Assembly: GCA_023053575.1 (NCBI GenBank)
Contig: JAKZAP010000016.1
Location: 16,386,030-16,450,029 of the forward strand
From: Branchinecta lynchi
Taxonomy: Eukaryota; Arthropoda; Branchiopoda; Anostraca; Branchinectidae
Direction of reading: 5' to 3'
DNA: 64,000 bases
The first letter of the stretch is position 1, and each line of letters begins with the position of its first letter. Position numbers and translations under genes: made by a program. Of this stretch, positions 43,611 through 54,944 are shown piece after piece. Under the pieces are notes generated by a model, which worked only from the letters and a program-made list of their open reading frames with translations, searched no databases and was not told the DNA's origin.

Positions 43611-45201
43611 AAATATGTTCAGCCCACGTGTATTCGAGTATGGTCTGTCGTACTTCGGATCCTAACTACTCTCCGTCTACCCTTCCCACATAAACCACGA
43701 TTTTCACTGAATATCCTCTACCATTTATATGGAAACCATCAGCAATATACCAATTAAACAAGTTACCAGTTACAGTTTGGTTTTATCTTTAACAAATTAG
43801 CCATTGTTTGACAATGCTGCTTTAACCCCATACAATGTTTATCTTTGATCGTACAAACATCTTAATTAAACCCCAGAGACTTTGTCATGCACCCGATGGT
43901 AATGCAATTGTACCCGGTGTGTGTTGAACTGTTAGTCTTCATTGACCTTAGTTAAAGGAAGGATGGGTGAAGTTAAACTCGAAGTTGAGCCTTCGATATG
44001 TAAGTAACAAATTTTTTTAGCCGAAAAATCTGAAAACTTATTGGAAATCGTCAACCTATACATTTCTCAGCAATGTCTTGTTTTATTCTGCTTACCTTTT
44101 GGGACGTGACTTGTGTTACCACCGTTTAACCCGAAGTCTTTCCCCACTGCCTCCCCACACACTTGATCTTTACGAGGTGGTATCTGAAGATCTTTTCTGA
44201 ACCTGTTACTGGGACAGATGCGCAGTCAATAACCATGACACTGAGTAAGAACAAACTGGCAACGTAACCGGAGACCAAAGTAGCCGTAACCTTTTGACAA
44301 AGCTACTACCAACGGCAACGCTGGCTCTTGGAAGACCATACCACAAAACCAACCCCGTCTGGCAGCCGAACGAACCTTTTTTCACAAAGACTCTGGCCAC
44401 AGTCGCCCTGTTTACACGATCATTCCTCAAGATATAGACCAAACCTTTCACCAAGACGTTGCGAATGACAACGCTGGCACCTAAGCTACGGCGAAGCCAA
44501 CTCAACCAGTAAAGAAGAAAATAACAACGGGAATTCTGGCGCCCATACCAACTGTACTTCCCAACTGAATAACCGCTGGGGCAGCCAGATATACCTACTT
44601 ACCCGAAGCACCCTGGTCGTGATGTTAGGCACCGAAACCAGAGGTTTTTCTAGGCTATAACCACTACAATTATTGGAGATTCCATGCATATTTATCTTGG
44701 GATGGTGCCGCTACGTTTTGTAGTAATTACCTGACGACTCCAGATTGAGCCTAGAAATTGGTTTTCACTCCTTAAAGCACATATGAAGACCATTAAGGAC
44801 CATATAAGACAAACAACGACGTGTGTCCAATAATTTTACCCTTTAATAATCGTGTATATCTAGTCATAACCTATGGTTAGCTATTTGGTACACACACGCA
44901 AACTTTGACAGGGTAATAACCTTTCACCCTTGCGTTTTCGGCCCGACATCCGACCCAGGAAAATAATTTTAACAAGTATTTATTGTTTTGAGATTATTTG
45001 GCTTTCGCAGGTAATACCATTTTCTGCCTTATTCGAAGCCAAAATTCATTCCTGGTAACTGAGAGGAACCCCTAACCATATTGGGAAAAGCACGTAAAAA
45101 CTTAGAAATGTGGTTACAGCACCAGGCGGTTTGGGTGTGGTTAGTCAGTGTGGCTGGGGACTTAGACGCCCTCGGCGCAGCGCTTCGCGCTGCACCTCGC
45201 C
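43611..45201 (+). repeat. 1591-bp unit, copy 1
   Basis: Starts AAATATGTTCAGCCCACG and ends GCTGCACCTCGCC. It carries a few private differences (for example CCTCAAG at about 44427 where units 2 and 3 have CGTCAAG). The minus strand has frames of 99 and 67 codons without known motifs. Confidence 0.92.
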
Positions 45202-46792
45202 AAATATGTTCAGCCCACGTGTATTCGAGTATGGTCTGTCGTACTTCGGATCCTAACTACTCTCCGTCTACCCTTCCCACATAAACCACGATTCTCACTG
45301 AATATCCTCTACCATTTATATGGAAACCATCAGCAATATACCAATTAAACAAGTTACCAGTTACAGTTTGGTTTTATCTTTAACAAATTAGCCATTGTTT
45401 GACAATGCTGCTTTAACCCCATACAATGTTTATCTTTGATCGTACAAACATCTTAATTAAACCCCAGACACTTTGTCATGCACCCGATGGTAATGCAATT
45501 GTACCCGGTGTGTGTTGAACTGTTAGTCTTCATTGACCTTAGTTAAAGGAAGGATGGGTGAAGTTAAACTCGAAGTTGAGCCTTCGATATGTAAGTAACA
45601 AATTTTTTTAGCCGAAAAAACTGAAAACTTATTGGAAATGGTCAACCTATACATATCTCAGCAATGTCTTGTATTATTCTGCTTACCTTTTGGGACGTGA
45701 CTTGTGTTACCACCGTTTAACCCGAAGTCTTTCCCCACTGCCTCCCCACACACTTGATCTTTACGAGGTGGTATCTGAAGATCTTTTCTGAACCCGTTAC
45801 TGGGACAGATGCGCAGTCAATAACCATGACGCTGAGTAAGAACAAACTGGCAACGTAACCAGAGACCAAAGTAGCCGTAACCTTTTGACAAAGCTACTAC
45901 CAACGGCAACGCTGGCTCTTGGAAGACCATACCACAAAACCAACCCCGTCTGGCAGCCGAACGAACCTTTTTTCACAAAGACTCTGGCCACAGTCGCCCT
46001 GTTTACACGATCATTCGTCAAGATATAGACCAAACCTTTCACCAAGACGTTGCGAATGACAACGCTGGCACCTAAGCTACGGCGAAGCCAACTCAACCAG
46101 TAAAGAAGAAAATAACAACGGGAATTCTGGCGCCCATACCAACTGTACTTCCCAACTGAATAACCGCTGGGGCAGCCAGATGTACCTACTTACCCGAAAC
46201 ACCCTGGTCGTGATGTTAGGCACCGAAACCAGAGGTTTTTCTAGGCTATAACCACTACAATTATTGGAGATTCCCTGCATATTTATCTTGGGATGGTGCC
46301 ACTACGTTTTGTAGTAATTACCTGACGACTCCAGATTGAGCCTAGAAATTGGTTTTCACTCCTCAAAGCACATATGAAGACCATTAAGGACCACATAAGA
46401 CAAACAACGACGTGTGTCCGATAATTTTACCCTTTAATAATCGTGTATATCTAGTCATAACCTATGGTTAGCTATTTGGTACACACACGCAAACTTTGAC
46501 AGGGTAATAACCTTTCACCCTTGCGTTTTCGGCCCGACATCCGACCCAGGAAAATAATTTTAACAAGTATTTATTGTTTTGAGATTATTTTGCTTTCGCA
46601 GGTAATACCATTTTCTGCCTTATTCGAAGCCAAAATTCATTCCTGGTAACTGAGAGGAACCCCTAACCATATTGGGAAAAGCACGTAAAAACTTAGAAAT
46701 GTGGTTACAGCACCAGGCGGTTTGGGTGTGGTTAGTCAGTGTGCCTGGGGACTTAGACGCCCTCGGCGCAGCGCTTCACGCTGCACCTCGCC
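45202..46792 (+). repeat. 1591-bp unit, copy 2
   Basis: Same limits as copy 1. Its terminal hairpin has one changed base (CTTCACGCTGC). Confidence 0.92.
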
Positions 46793-48383
46793 AAATATGT
46801 TCAGCCCACGTGTATTCGAGTATGGTCTGTCGTACTTCGGATCCTAACTACTCTCCGTCTACCCTTCCCACATAAACCACGATTTTCACTGAATATCCTC
46901 TACCATTTATATGGAAACCACCAGCAATATACCAATTAAACAAGTTACCAGTTACAGTTTGGTTTTATCTTTAACAAATTAGCCATTGTTTGACAATGCT
47001 GCTTTAACCCCATACAATGTTTATCTTTGATCGTACAAACATCTTAATTAAACCCCAGAGACTTTGTCATGCACCCGATGGTAATGCAATTGTACCCGGT
47101 GTGTGTTGAACTGTTAGTCTTCATTGACCTTAGTTAAAGGAAGGATGTGTAAAGTTAAACTCGAAGTTGAGCCTTCGATATGTAAGTAACAAATTTTTTT
47201 AGCCGAAAAAACTGAAAACTTATTGGAAATGGTCAACCTATACATTTCTCAGCAATGTCTTGTATTATTCGGCTTACCTTTTGGGACGTGACTTGTGTTA
47301 CCACCGTTTAACCCGAAGTCTTTCCCCACTGCCTCCCCACACACTTGATCTTTACGAGGTGGTATCTGAAGATCTTTTCTGAACCCGTTACTGGGACAGA
47401 TGCGCAGTCAATAACCATGACGCTGAGTAAGAACAAACTGGCAACGTAACCAGAGACCAAAGTAGCCGTAACCTTTTGACAAAGCTACTACCAACGGCAA
47501 CGCTGGCTCTTGGAAGACCATACCACAAAACCAGCCCCGTCTGGCAGCCGAACGAACCTTTTTTCACAAAGACTCTGGCCACAGTCGCCCTGTTTACACG
47601 ATCATTCGTCAAGATATAGACCAAACCTTTCACCAAGACGTTGCGAATGACAACGCTGGCACCTAAGCTACGGCGAAGCCAACTCAACCAGTAAAGAAGA
47701 AAATAACAACGGGAATTCTGGCGCCCATACCAACTGTACTTCCCAACTGAATAACCGCTGGGGCAGCCAGATGTACCTACTTACCCGAAGCACCCTGGTC
47801 GTGATGTTAGGCACCGAAACCAGAGGTTTTTCTAGGCTATAACCACTACAATTATTGGAGATTCCAAGCATATTTATCTTGGGATGGTGCCGCTACGTTT
47901 TGTAGTAATTACCTGACGACTCCAGATTGAGCCTAGAAATTGGTTTTCACTCCTTAAAGCACATATGAAGACCATTAAGGACCACATAAGACAAACAACG
48001 ACGTGTGTCCGATAATTTTACCCTTTAATAATCGTGTATATCTAGTCATAACCTATGGTTAGCTATTTGGTACACACACGCAAACTTTGACAGGGTAATA
48101 ACCTTTCACCCTTGCGTTTTCGGCCCGACATCCGACCCAGGAAAATAATTTTAACAAGTATTTATTGTTTTGAGATTATTTGGCTTTCGCAGGTAATACC
48201 ATTTTCTGCCTTATTCGAAGCCAAAATTCATTCCTGGTAACTGAGAGGAAGCCCTAACCATATTGGGAAAAGCACGTAAAAACTTAGAAATGTGGTTACA
48301 GCACCAGGCGGTTTGGGTGTGGTTAGTCAGTGTGGCTGGGGACTTAGACGCCCTCGGCGCAGCGCTTCGCGCTGCACCTCGCC
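46793..48383 (+). repeat. 1591-bp unit, copy 3
   Basis: Same limits. It ends exactly where the right 44-bp repeat and the LINE sequence resume. Confidence 0.92.
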
Positions 48384-48427
48384 AAATTCAGGGAGAAGGA
48401 TATACTCAAAAATTTTACGGAGTGTAC
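48384..48427 (+). repeat. 44-bp direct repeat, right copy
   Basis: Identical to 43104-43147. Beyond it the LINE RT continues (toward the LINE 5' end). Confidence 0.95.
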
Positions 48428-49025
48428 ATGATACTGTAATCGGACGGAAACTTTGGCACACTTCAGGGTCCTTGCCTCACTTAAGGACAGTTGTTACGGT
48501 CCAACAAGGAAGCTCTTTGGGACTTGAGATTGGGAAAGAAACATTTGGAACAGTAGTTGTAGAACAGGACATTCTGTTTTGAAGAACTCTGAAGAAAGAT
48601 CATTGATATCAACAGATCCGATCTTTTTGGTCGCAAACCGCCTTTCAACAGCATGACTAGTAACCGCAAATACAGACGACTGAGAAATTTTAACAGGGAG
48701 ATACCTTGAAAAGAAAAACAATCAAAACGTTTCTGGACTCGCATATTGCACTGAATGAACAAGTTGTGACAATGCTGTATCCAGTCAGAGGAGGTCCATT
48801 TTGACGGAGAAATTGCACATCACTTGTCCGAAAGAAGCACTTTTTTCCAAGACTTGCGGTATGTTGGAGCATTAGCGCCATTTTAATTTTAGTACTTTTA
48901 ACAATTCTTTTACTCCCGCTTTGTCTTCTTTTGAGAGTCAGACACGGGCCACTGGCAGGGCGTCCATAAGCTATACATAGTCTCAACCAACATTTCGCAC
49001 ATGTTTTGTCTTTCAAATGGGACAT
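48384..49025 (-). pseudogene. LINE-3 RT fragment, right of the array
   Basis: On the minus strand, LRLCIAYGRPASGP, then SSEFFKTECPVLQLLFQMFL, SQVPKSFLVG and FRPITVSCTLRKIFEYI. These match LRIWIACGRPTPGA, LQLLFQMILS, TLPESFLLG and YRPITVSCILSKIFEYT of the 56.8-59.8 kb LINE. Several frameshifts and stops are present. Its downstream half lies at 43022-43147. Confidence 0.82.
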
Positions 49026-49172
49026 TTGGAACTAACTTTTCAATGATGAAAGTTAACATTCTATTGACACCAGATAACTATGAATTGATATCGATTATTA
49101 TTCCGCTGACGCAAAATAACACTTTGTTGTCATCAAGTTACATTTCGTTGACAAACAAGAGCTGGAAGCTCA

Positions 49173-50829
49173 TATGGCACTTGCAAGGCTTGGTAAAAGG
49201 ACGAAAGTAGGAATTTGCCAATTCGTAGGTTTGTTGTGATGGTAAAACCCTTCTGATAACAATGACGATGAACCCTTGGCGATCACAGGAACGTATCGTT
49301 TTGTAAAACAAAAAAAATGCACTTGGTTATGATGATGCGCATTTTAAGGGCACTAGAAATTCATCTGTAATCAAAAACCTTTAGGGAAAAAGGATCCTGG
49401 GCCCTTTAGGATGATGAATATATATGGTTTCGTTAAAGGATTTTTTTACTTTTCGGTTAAGATGCGCACTTTAAGGGTGCTGGAAAGTCATTTCTAAGCA
49501 AAACCCTTGAGGAAAAAATTATCATGGGCTCATGATGATCATGGAAATGCAGATTTTGCTTAAAATTATGTTTTGTACTTTGCGATTAAGATGAGTACTA
49601 AGGGATTGTTGGATCTGGGAAGTGACATTTTCTAAGCCAATCTTGTCAAGTCTAATGTTACGTTACGCTTGTCCTTCCTACCAAGTGTCATCCCAACCGC
49701 TACACTCTAAGCGTGTCACAACCCCCCCCCCCCCCTCCCGAATCCTCCACATTTATCGGATCCTGTCGGGACTTAAAATGGGACATCTGAGACATGAGTT
49801 CTTTCCGAATATCGGGTCATTAAGATCCAATAACCGGTTCAAAAGCTGGAGATTTCTCAAATTCAGGATTACCCCTCCCTCTGACTGTTCTTGAGTTGAA
49901 ATTGTCGAGTCCTTGATAAGCCTGCCAAGTTTCATCGTCCTAGTACATGTGGAAGCATCTTAACTCAGGATCACTGGAATTCATGAAACCCCACTCCAAC
50001 TCCCCCCACAGTGCTCGGATCCGGCCCGACCTAGTCAACTATGTACTTAAGGCTTGTGCTTGTTGTTCCCACCTAGTTTCATCTCGACCCGTTCACTCTG
50101 AACAAGTCACACGATTTCTGGTTTTCCCCTCCAACTGCCCCCCCCCCCCTAAGTCGCCAGATTCATTCCGGACTTTTGTGATATCTGAGACACGAGGTCA
50201 TACCAAACGTCAAGTTTCATTAACATCCGATTCCTCGTTAAAAAGTTATACATACTTCACTATTCCGGATTACCCCTCCCTCCACTACCACGGTGGTCGG
50301 ATGGGGGAAATGACTATTTCCAAGTTATTTTGGTCGGGTCCCTCACACGTCTGCCAAGTCTTATCGTCCTAGTACATGTGTCAGCATATTAACTAGGGAT
50401 CACCGGAATTCCAGAACCCTCCCTCCAACTCCCCCCACAGTGCTCAGATCCAGTCCAGTCTTGTCAACTCTGTGTCTAGGGCATGTGCTTGTTCTTCCTA
50501 CCAAGTTTCATCCCGATCCGTCCACTCTGAACATGTCGCCCAATTACCGGTTCCCCCCTCCAACTCTCGCCAAAGTAACCAGATCCATACCGGATTTGTA
50601 GTGTAAAACTGAAACATGAAGTCTTTCCGATTCCCCATTCAAAAGCTATCCATACATCAATATTCCAGTTTCCCCCTTCCTCCACTCTTGGTGGGGTCCC
50701 TAATATGACTACCAAGTTTCATCCGCCTAGCACATCTGGAGGTGCTCTAACTCGAGATAAGTGGGAGACCGACCGACCGACCGAAAAGTGATCGGTATAT
50801 GGCACTTGAGAGGAGCTGCAAGTGCCATA
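49173..50829. mobile_element. Repeat element with TATGGCACTTGCAG ends
   Basis: TATGGCACTTGCAAG at 49173 and CTGCAAGTGCCATA at 50816-50829 are inverted ends. The right end also carries its own hairpin (TATGGCACTTG, then CTGCAAGTGCCATA, from 50798). The inside is three or four degenerate units of about 390-430 bp, each with CTTGTTCTTCCTACCAAG, TTTCATCCCGATCC and a C-rich run, then GGTGGGG and TACCAAGTTTCATC. A run of GACC/GACCGACC precedes the right end. A second element of this family is at 62056-63202. Non-coding. Confidence 0.7.
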
Positions 50830-51157
50830 AAACGTAAATTTCGTAACGAAAATATCTTTTCATCGCCACCCAGATCGTTTTGCAATGTTTTCTTATTTTC
50901 GCTGTATCAAAATTTTGTTCCAGACGTCAATGAAACGCTAATTTGGTCAATGAAACCCTAATTTTTCCTAATTTTTCGTATCGATACAAGCGCGCATAAT
51001 AGGTCATTATCGTATCAGAAATCCTCTTTCTTCCATAAAGCCTTAGCTGATCATCTACGGCTGGTCAAGTTGCCGTGACGTCATGAAAGAAATAGGGAAA
51101 TTCGATTAAATTGATGTTGCATAATATTTATATTTGTATTTATATATGTAGAGCCGA

Positions 51158-51670
51158 GCGGCCAGCGAGGCGCCAGAAGCTTTTACACTTTTATAAACCG
51201 TTTTTGGGACAATTAGCTCTGTTAGTAAATGGAAAGTAGACTTTTCATGATTCATGACGTCACGACCCATAGATAAATCGACTAGGGTTTAGTCAATACC
51301 AAAATTACACTTTAGTTTGGCTCCCAGGCCCCATGTACTTCCATCTGCAGCCTAGCTGATGAAGTCAAATCGATCATGGATTTTCCAGGAATGAGCTTCT
51401 GTTACCAGGTTATTACAGCCGTTCACTTGTTTGTTAACTGTACAAAACTCTACCCTAAGGCAGCACTGAGGGTTGTCCTTTGTAAAAAAAAAAATCCTCC
51501 GTATAAAGATTAAAGTTAACTGCAGTATTTTTTTTTTTAATTTTTTTTTTCAATCAATCAATCAAGTTCAATCTGAATAGCTAAAAGCTAGAAAAGGAAT
51601 TTACTAACAGAGCTAATTGTCCCTAAAACGGTTTATAAAAGGGTAAAAGCTTCTGGCGCCTCGCTGGCCG
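51158..51670. mobile_element. Foldback element with 72-bp inverted arms
   Basis: The left arm 51158-51229 (CGGCCAGCGAGGCGCCAGAA to TTAGTAAAT) and right arm 51598-51670 are near-identical inverted copies. The 370-bp centre contains an AATC-type repeat after a T run and no open frame of interest. Confidence 0.8.
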
Positions 51671-52678
51671 CACGAGGTCAAACTTTCGGCAACTCACAGT
51701 CTGCTCAGCCGTATAGCGAGATCTGCTCCTAGCGGGCCTTCGTCCTCGACACGCAACAAGGGGGCCACTCAACTCGAGTCCCGCGACAACGGAGATTCGC
51801 ACAACGGCAAATAGACTGCTTTATTTGCTACTCAGATCACTCTTAAGATCATTTTGTCGGGACGAAGTCCAGATAAAGATGAAAACCATCCGTAGTCGGT
51901 ATCATTTCTATAAAGGCTTGAGCTCTAAGGCTTGAATTAGTTGCGTGGTCCCCCCTTATGACTCTAACTGGCTCTGCCCGTCAGTTCCCCGGAATGTCGG
52001 AGAGTAAGAGTTGGCTCCTTCCCAGGGGAGGAGTCAAGTAGTGGTTTTGTCGTGACGAGTAACAGGTTTGGCCGCCTTGGAGGAGGAGCCGAGTTGTCAT
52101 TAAGCAATGTTTTGAATGCTTTCTTTTAATTTTCATTACCTTTCTTGCCAAAAAGTAGTTGTTATTGAGGAAGGAAAATAACTGACAACTTTTCGTTCAT
52201 TTTATTACCTTATTTGCTCAACAGTAGGCTACTTGCTAGAACCAAAGCATATAAGCTGGAGTCTGAATCGGTTTAAAACGTCCTGGCTTTCTTCATCCCA
52301 TAGAAAATTACGAATGTCTTCTTTCGTTTTTAATACCTTTAAGTAAGCGGAACTGACATCTTTTCGTTTAAGATGCCTTCTAGAATTTTTATCTCGTTTC
52401 TTGCACAATAGAAGTTGCGCCAAGCATAAGCTCGGGACACTTGTCAAAATCATGAATGTCTTTTTTCGTTTTTTAAAAGCATCTTTGCTCGAAAATAGTT
52501 GCTATTTAGGAAGGGAATATTTAATTCCTGACCTCTTTTCTGGCCATGACCATGGACCAAGAAAGAGAATGGATTTGTACGAAGCTTAAACTGGAAATTT
52601 AGTTAGGGTTTAAGGTAGTACTTTCCACCCAACAAAAATTAATTTTACTAGACACCGGAGATATTGTTACTAGATATT
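51671..52678. other. No recognisable gene
   Basis: Degenerate direct repeats of a segment containing AAGTAGTTGTTATTGAGGAA and AATAGTTGCTATTTAGGAAG with TTTTCGTT motifs (52.1-52.53 kb). There are no coding hallmarks. Confidence 0.4.
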
Positions 52679-52974
52679 AGTTGTGTTTTTGATAGAAGTT
52701 TGAAGTTACCTTCAACCTCAAAGGTCTCTGCTTAAATACCGTTTTTGATCGCCGGTCACAGTTCCTTCGTCCTTCAAACTCTGACCGTCGAACTTCGTGC
52801 GCTAGCAAGTTCGAAGTTTGCTTGAATCGTCAAAGAAACGTGGACCTGGCAAGTATTGCCGGAGTCGTAAAAAAACTAATTAAGCAAACGGTGAACTTCC
52901 GACGGCGTTCAAAAACGGAAATTAAGCAACCGGCTAAGCCAACGGCGAACAAAACTTCAATCAAAAACGCAACT
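52679..52974. mobile_element. MITE, AGYTGCGTT family, copy 4
   Basis: 296 bp with ends AGTTGTGTTTTTGAT and TCAAAAACGCAACT and the 3-bp duplication ATT on both sides (52676-52678 and 52975-52977). It is related to copy 2 along its whole length. Confidence 0.85.
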
Positions 52975-52979
52975 ATTGA

Positions 52980-53880
52980 TAAAATTTACTGACTCGAACA
53001 TTTTTTTTCGGGGCTGTTTTTCGCCTCATTTCAGCGATAAAGAAATACAGGCGATTTTCTAAAGACAGTCGATTTTTTCTTTCAACAGGTCAATGCATTT
53101 TAAAAATAGTCAAATTTTCTGAAAACAGCTTATTTGTTCGTTTTCATTAGGTAATAAAGACCTAGCACAAGGAACACACGATCAGGATCGGGAGCTCAAG
53201 GACTGGAATTCCTGCCCGGATTTGCGGCACCATCATGACTTTCATATGGAAAAGTTGAAATTTTTAAACTTGATGATGAAAGTGCAGGAAATTCGGCCGG
53301 GAAGTCCTCGTCGTATGTTCGCACTTTAGCAGACGAAGCTCTCGACTCTGCATGTGTATGGTGCCAGCCAGAGAGAGTGAGGAGCAAGAATAGATCCTAG
53401 TATGTCTGTATGTTTCCTCAGGATCTGTGATAAATGACAAACTGCTGAGTTGGACCTTTTTTTTTTTTTTTTTTTTACCAGAAACTGGGATTTCTTACTA
53501 AATTAAAATGAATTTTAGTAGATCCTGTTCATTTACTAGATTTTCTTACTTGATCTAGTAAAGATTTTACTGCCGGTGGCAGCGCTGGTTTAAGGTGTCC
53601 AGGCTTAGATACAGACGGATTAGCAGGGGCGCAGCTAGGGTCTTGGGTTTGGAGGGAGGGATATAAGTAATGTGCCGACAAAATTGTCCAGTGTGCCAAC
53701 AAATTCGACACATAAGCTAAATTAAGAAAATAAAACTTATCGGATTTAAAGAAGCGGTGTTTCTACTTGTTTAAATCTAAAGGTTTTCTCTTTTCGTTTC
53801 CAAAACAAAATTGGCTGATCTAACTCCATTTGTTTCTTCACTTTCCACTCATCAACAAGTGCCGATGACTCCAACTCAGC
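52980..53880. other. No recognisable gene
   Basis: AT-rich with a poly-T run at about 53458-53477. Short frames only. Confidence 0.4.
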
Positions 53881-53882
53881 CT

Positions 53883-54152
53883 CTATGTCTGTTTCGATGT
53901 AGAGGAGCACAAGTGAGTCAAGTCTATCATCGTCATGGTTGATCTCAATCGGCTTTTTACAATTTTCATCTTACTGAAGATCCGCTCATCTTCAGCCGAA
54001 GTCACGGGTAAAGATTTTGCAAAAACAAAATCTTCTGTAGACAAGTGGAAGAGCACGCTTGTACTCTTTGGACATAGAGAAGAGCTCCTGGTGGTATCTG
54101 CACTGTTTTGCATGGTACTTTTCTGCATGAGTGCTACGGTAGTCGTCATCAA
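53883..54152 (-). pseudogene. hAT-type transposase C-terminal fragment
   Basis: The 89-codon minus-strand frame ends with LPVTSAEDERIFSKMKIVKS, then RLRSTMTMIDLTHLC. This matches the C-terminal dimerisation region of hAT transposases and hAT-derived host proteins (typical P-V-T-S-A-E-x-E-R-x-F-S...LRSTM). The N-terminal half and zinc finger are not visible nearby. It is probably a transposon relic. Confidence 0.7.
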
Positions 54153-54159
54153 ACTCTTA

Positions 54160-54940
54160 AACAGTGACGGGCTTTGCAGCTTCTTTACACTCTTCGAACG
54201 GCTTTCCCTTTTATCCGGAGAAATGAGGCTAGCGACACGAAACGGGTGTTGCCGTGTACACCACGACTGACAACTGACTTCGCGCCAACACCGAAGTTTC
54301 CGCCGACGATCTTAAGGATTTCGGTTAATAGAAGTGCGAGACGTACTGTGGGACAGTCTGAAATACAAAGGTTATGCAAGTGTCACAAATTAAAGGAAGC
54401 ATACTACGTTTAAAAACGTAACAGAGATAGTATTGCAAACCGAAATCAGCATCTGTGGGAGTTTTGATGACCAATATCGGAGGTCTAATGTAAACCAGCC
54501 GATGTATACTGTTCGTACATATTTTGCCTTAAACACTTATATCTGTTTAAAGAGGTAAAGATACCATCACAAAAAGGATTAAATCATATTTACTGGATGT
54601 TGGGAAAACCCTACCCGTGACGTCAACCTCCCCGGTCCAATAATATTTATTGCACGACTATGTACAGCTGTATACGTCACAATCAGCAACCGGAAACGTA
54701 ATATAAGGAATCTTTATACGAATTATACTTCAGTTCAACGTTCAGAACCCCAATCACAATACCTATCCTTATTATGTAATTAATGTAATAACTAGAAAAG
54801 ATTTACTTTCAATCTACAACGAATCACTTGAATACCGTAAAGGCCATAAATTTGGTTGATTGCTGTGAACCAGTGATGCTTCAAGATGCATTATTGTCAA
54901 CCTTAATCAAGACCACGCGATCAATGAGAAAAGGCACGGA
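54160..54940. other. No recognisable gene
   Basis: Short frames without motifs. Confidence 0.35.
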
Positions 54941-54944
54941 TAAT

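Larger units (their letters stand above)
43148..48383. mobile_element. 5.24-kb insertion: three tandem 1591-bp units plus inverted partial copies
   Basis: Structure: inverted partial copy (43149 to about 43517), a second inverted partial copy (about 43518-43604), then three complete direct units of exactly 1591 bp (43611-45201, 45202-46792, 46793-48383). Each unit starts AAATATGTTCAGCCC and ends with the hairpin GCAGCGCTTCGCGCTGC followed by ACCTCGCC. The first 345 bp of the insertion (43149-43493) are the inverted copy of its last part (48016-48360), so the whole has long terminal inverted repeats. It is flanked by an identical 44-bp direct repeat. Units differ by scattered single bases only. 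No transposase, RT or replication protein is encoded. Confidence 0.93.

Noticed and set aside
44206..44689. Minus-strand frames of 99 and 67 codons repeated in all three 1591-bp units as possible genes
   Set aside because: Their conservation follows from very recent unit duplication. They lack recognisable motifs, and other frames in the unit are equally unchanged.
43611..48383. The array as a classical Helitron concatemer
   Set aside because: There is a terminal hairpin, but I see no 5' TC, no CTRR 3' end, no Rep/helicase, and there is a long target-site duplication, which Helitrons do not make.
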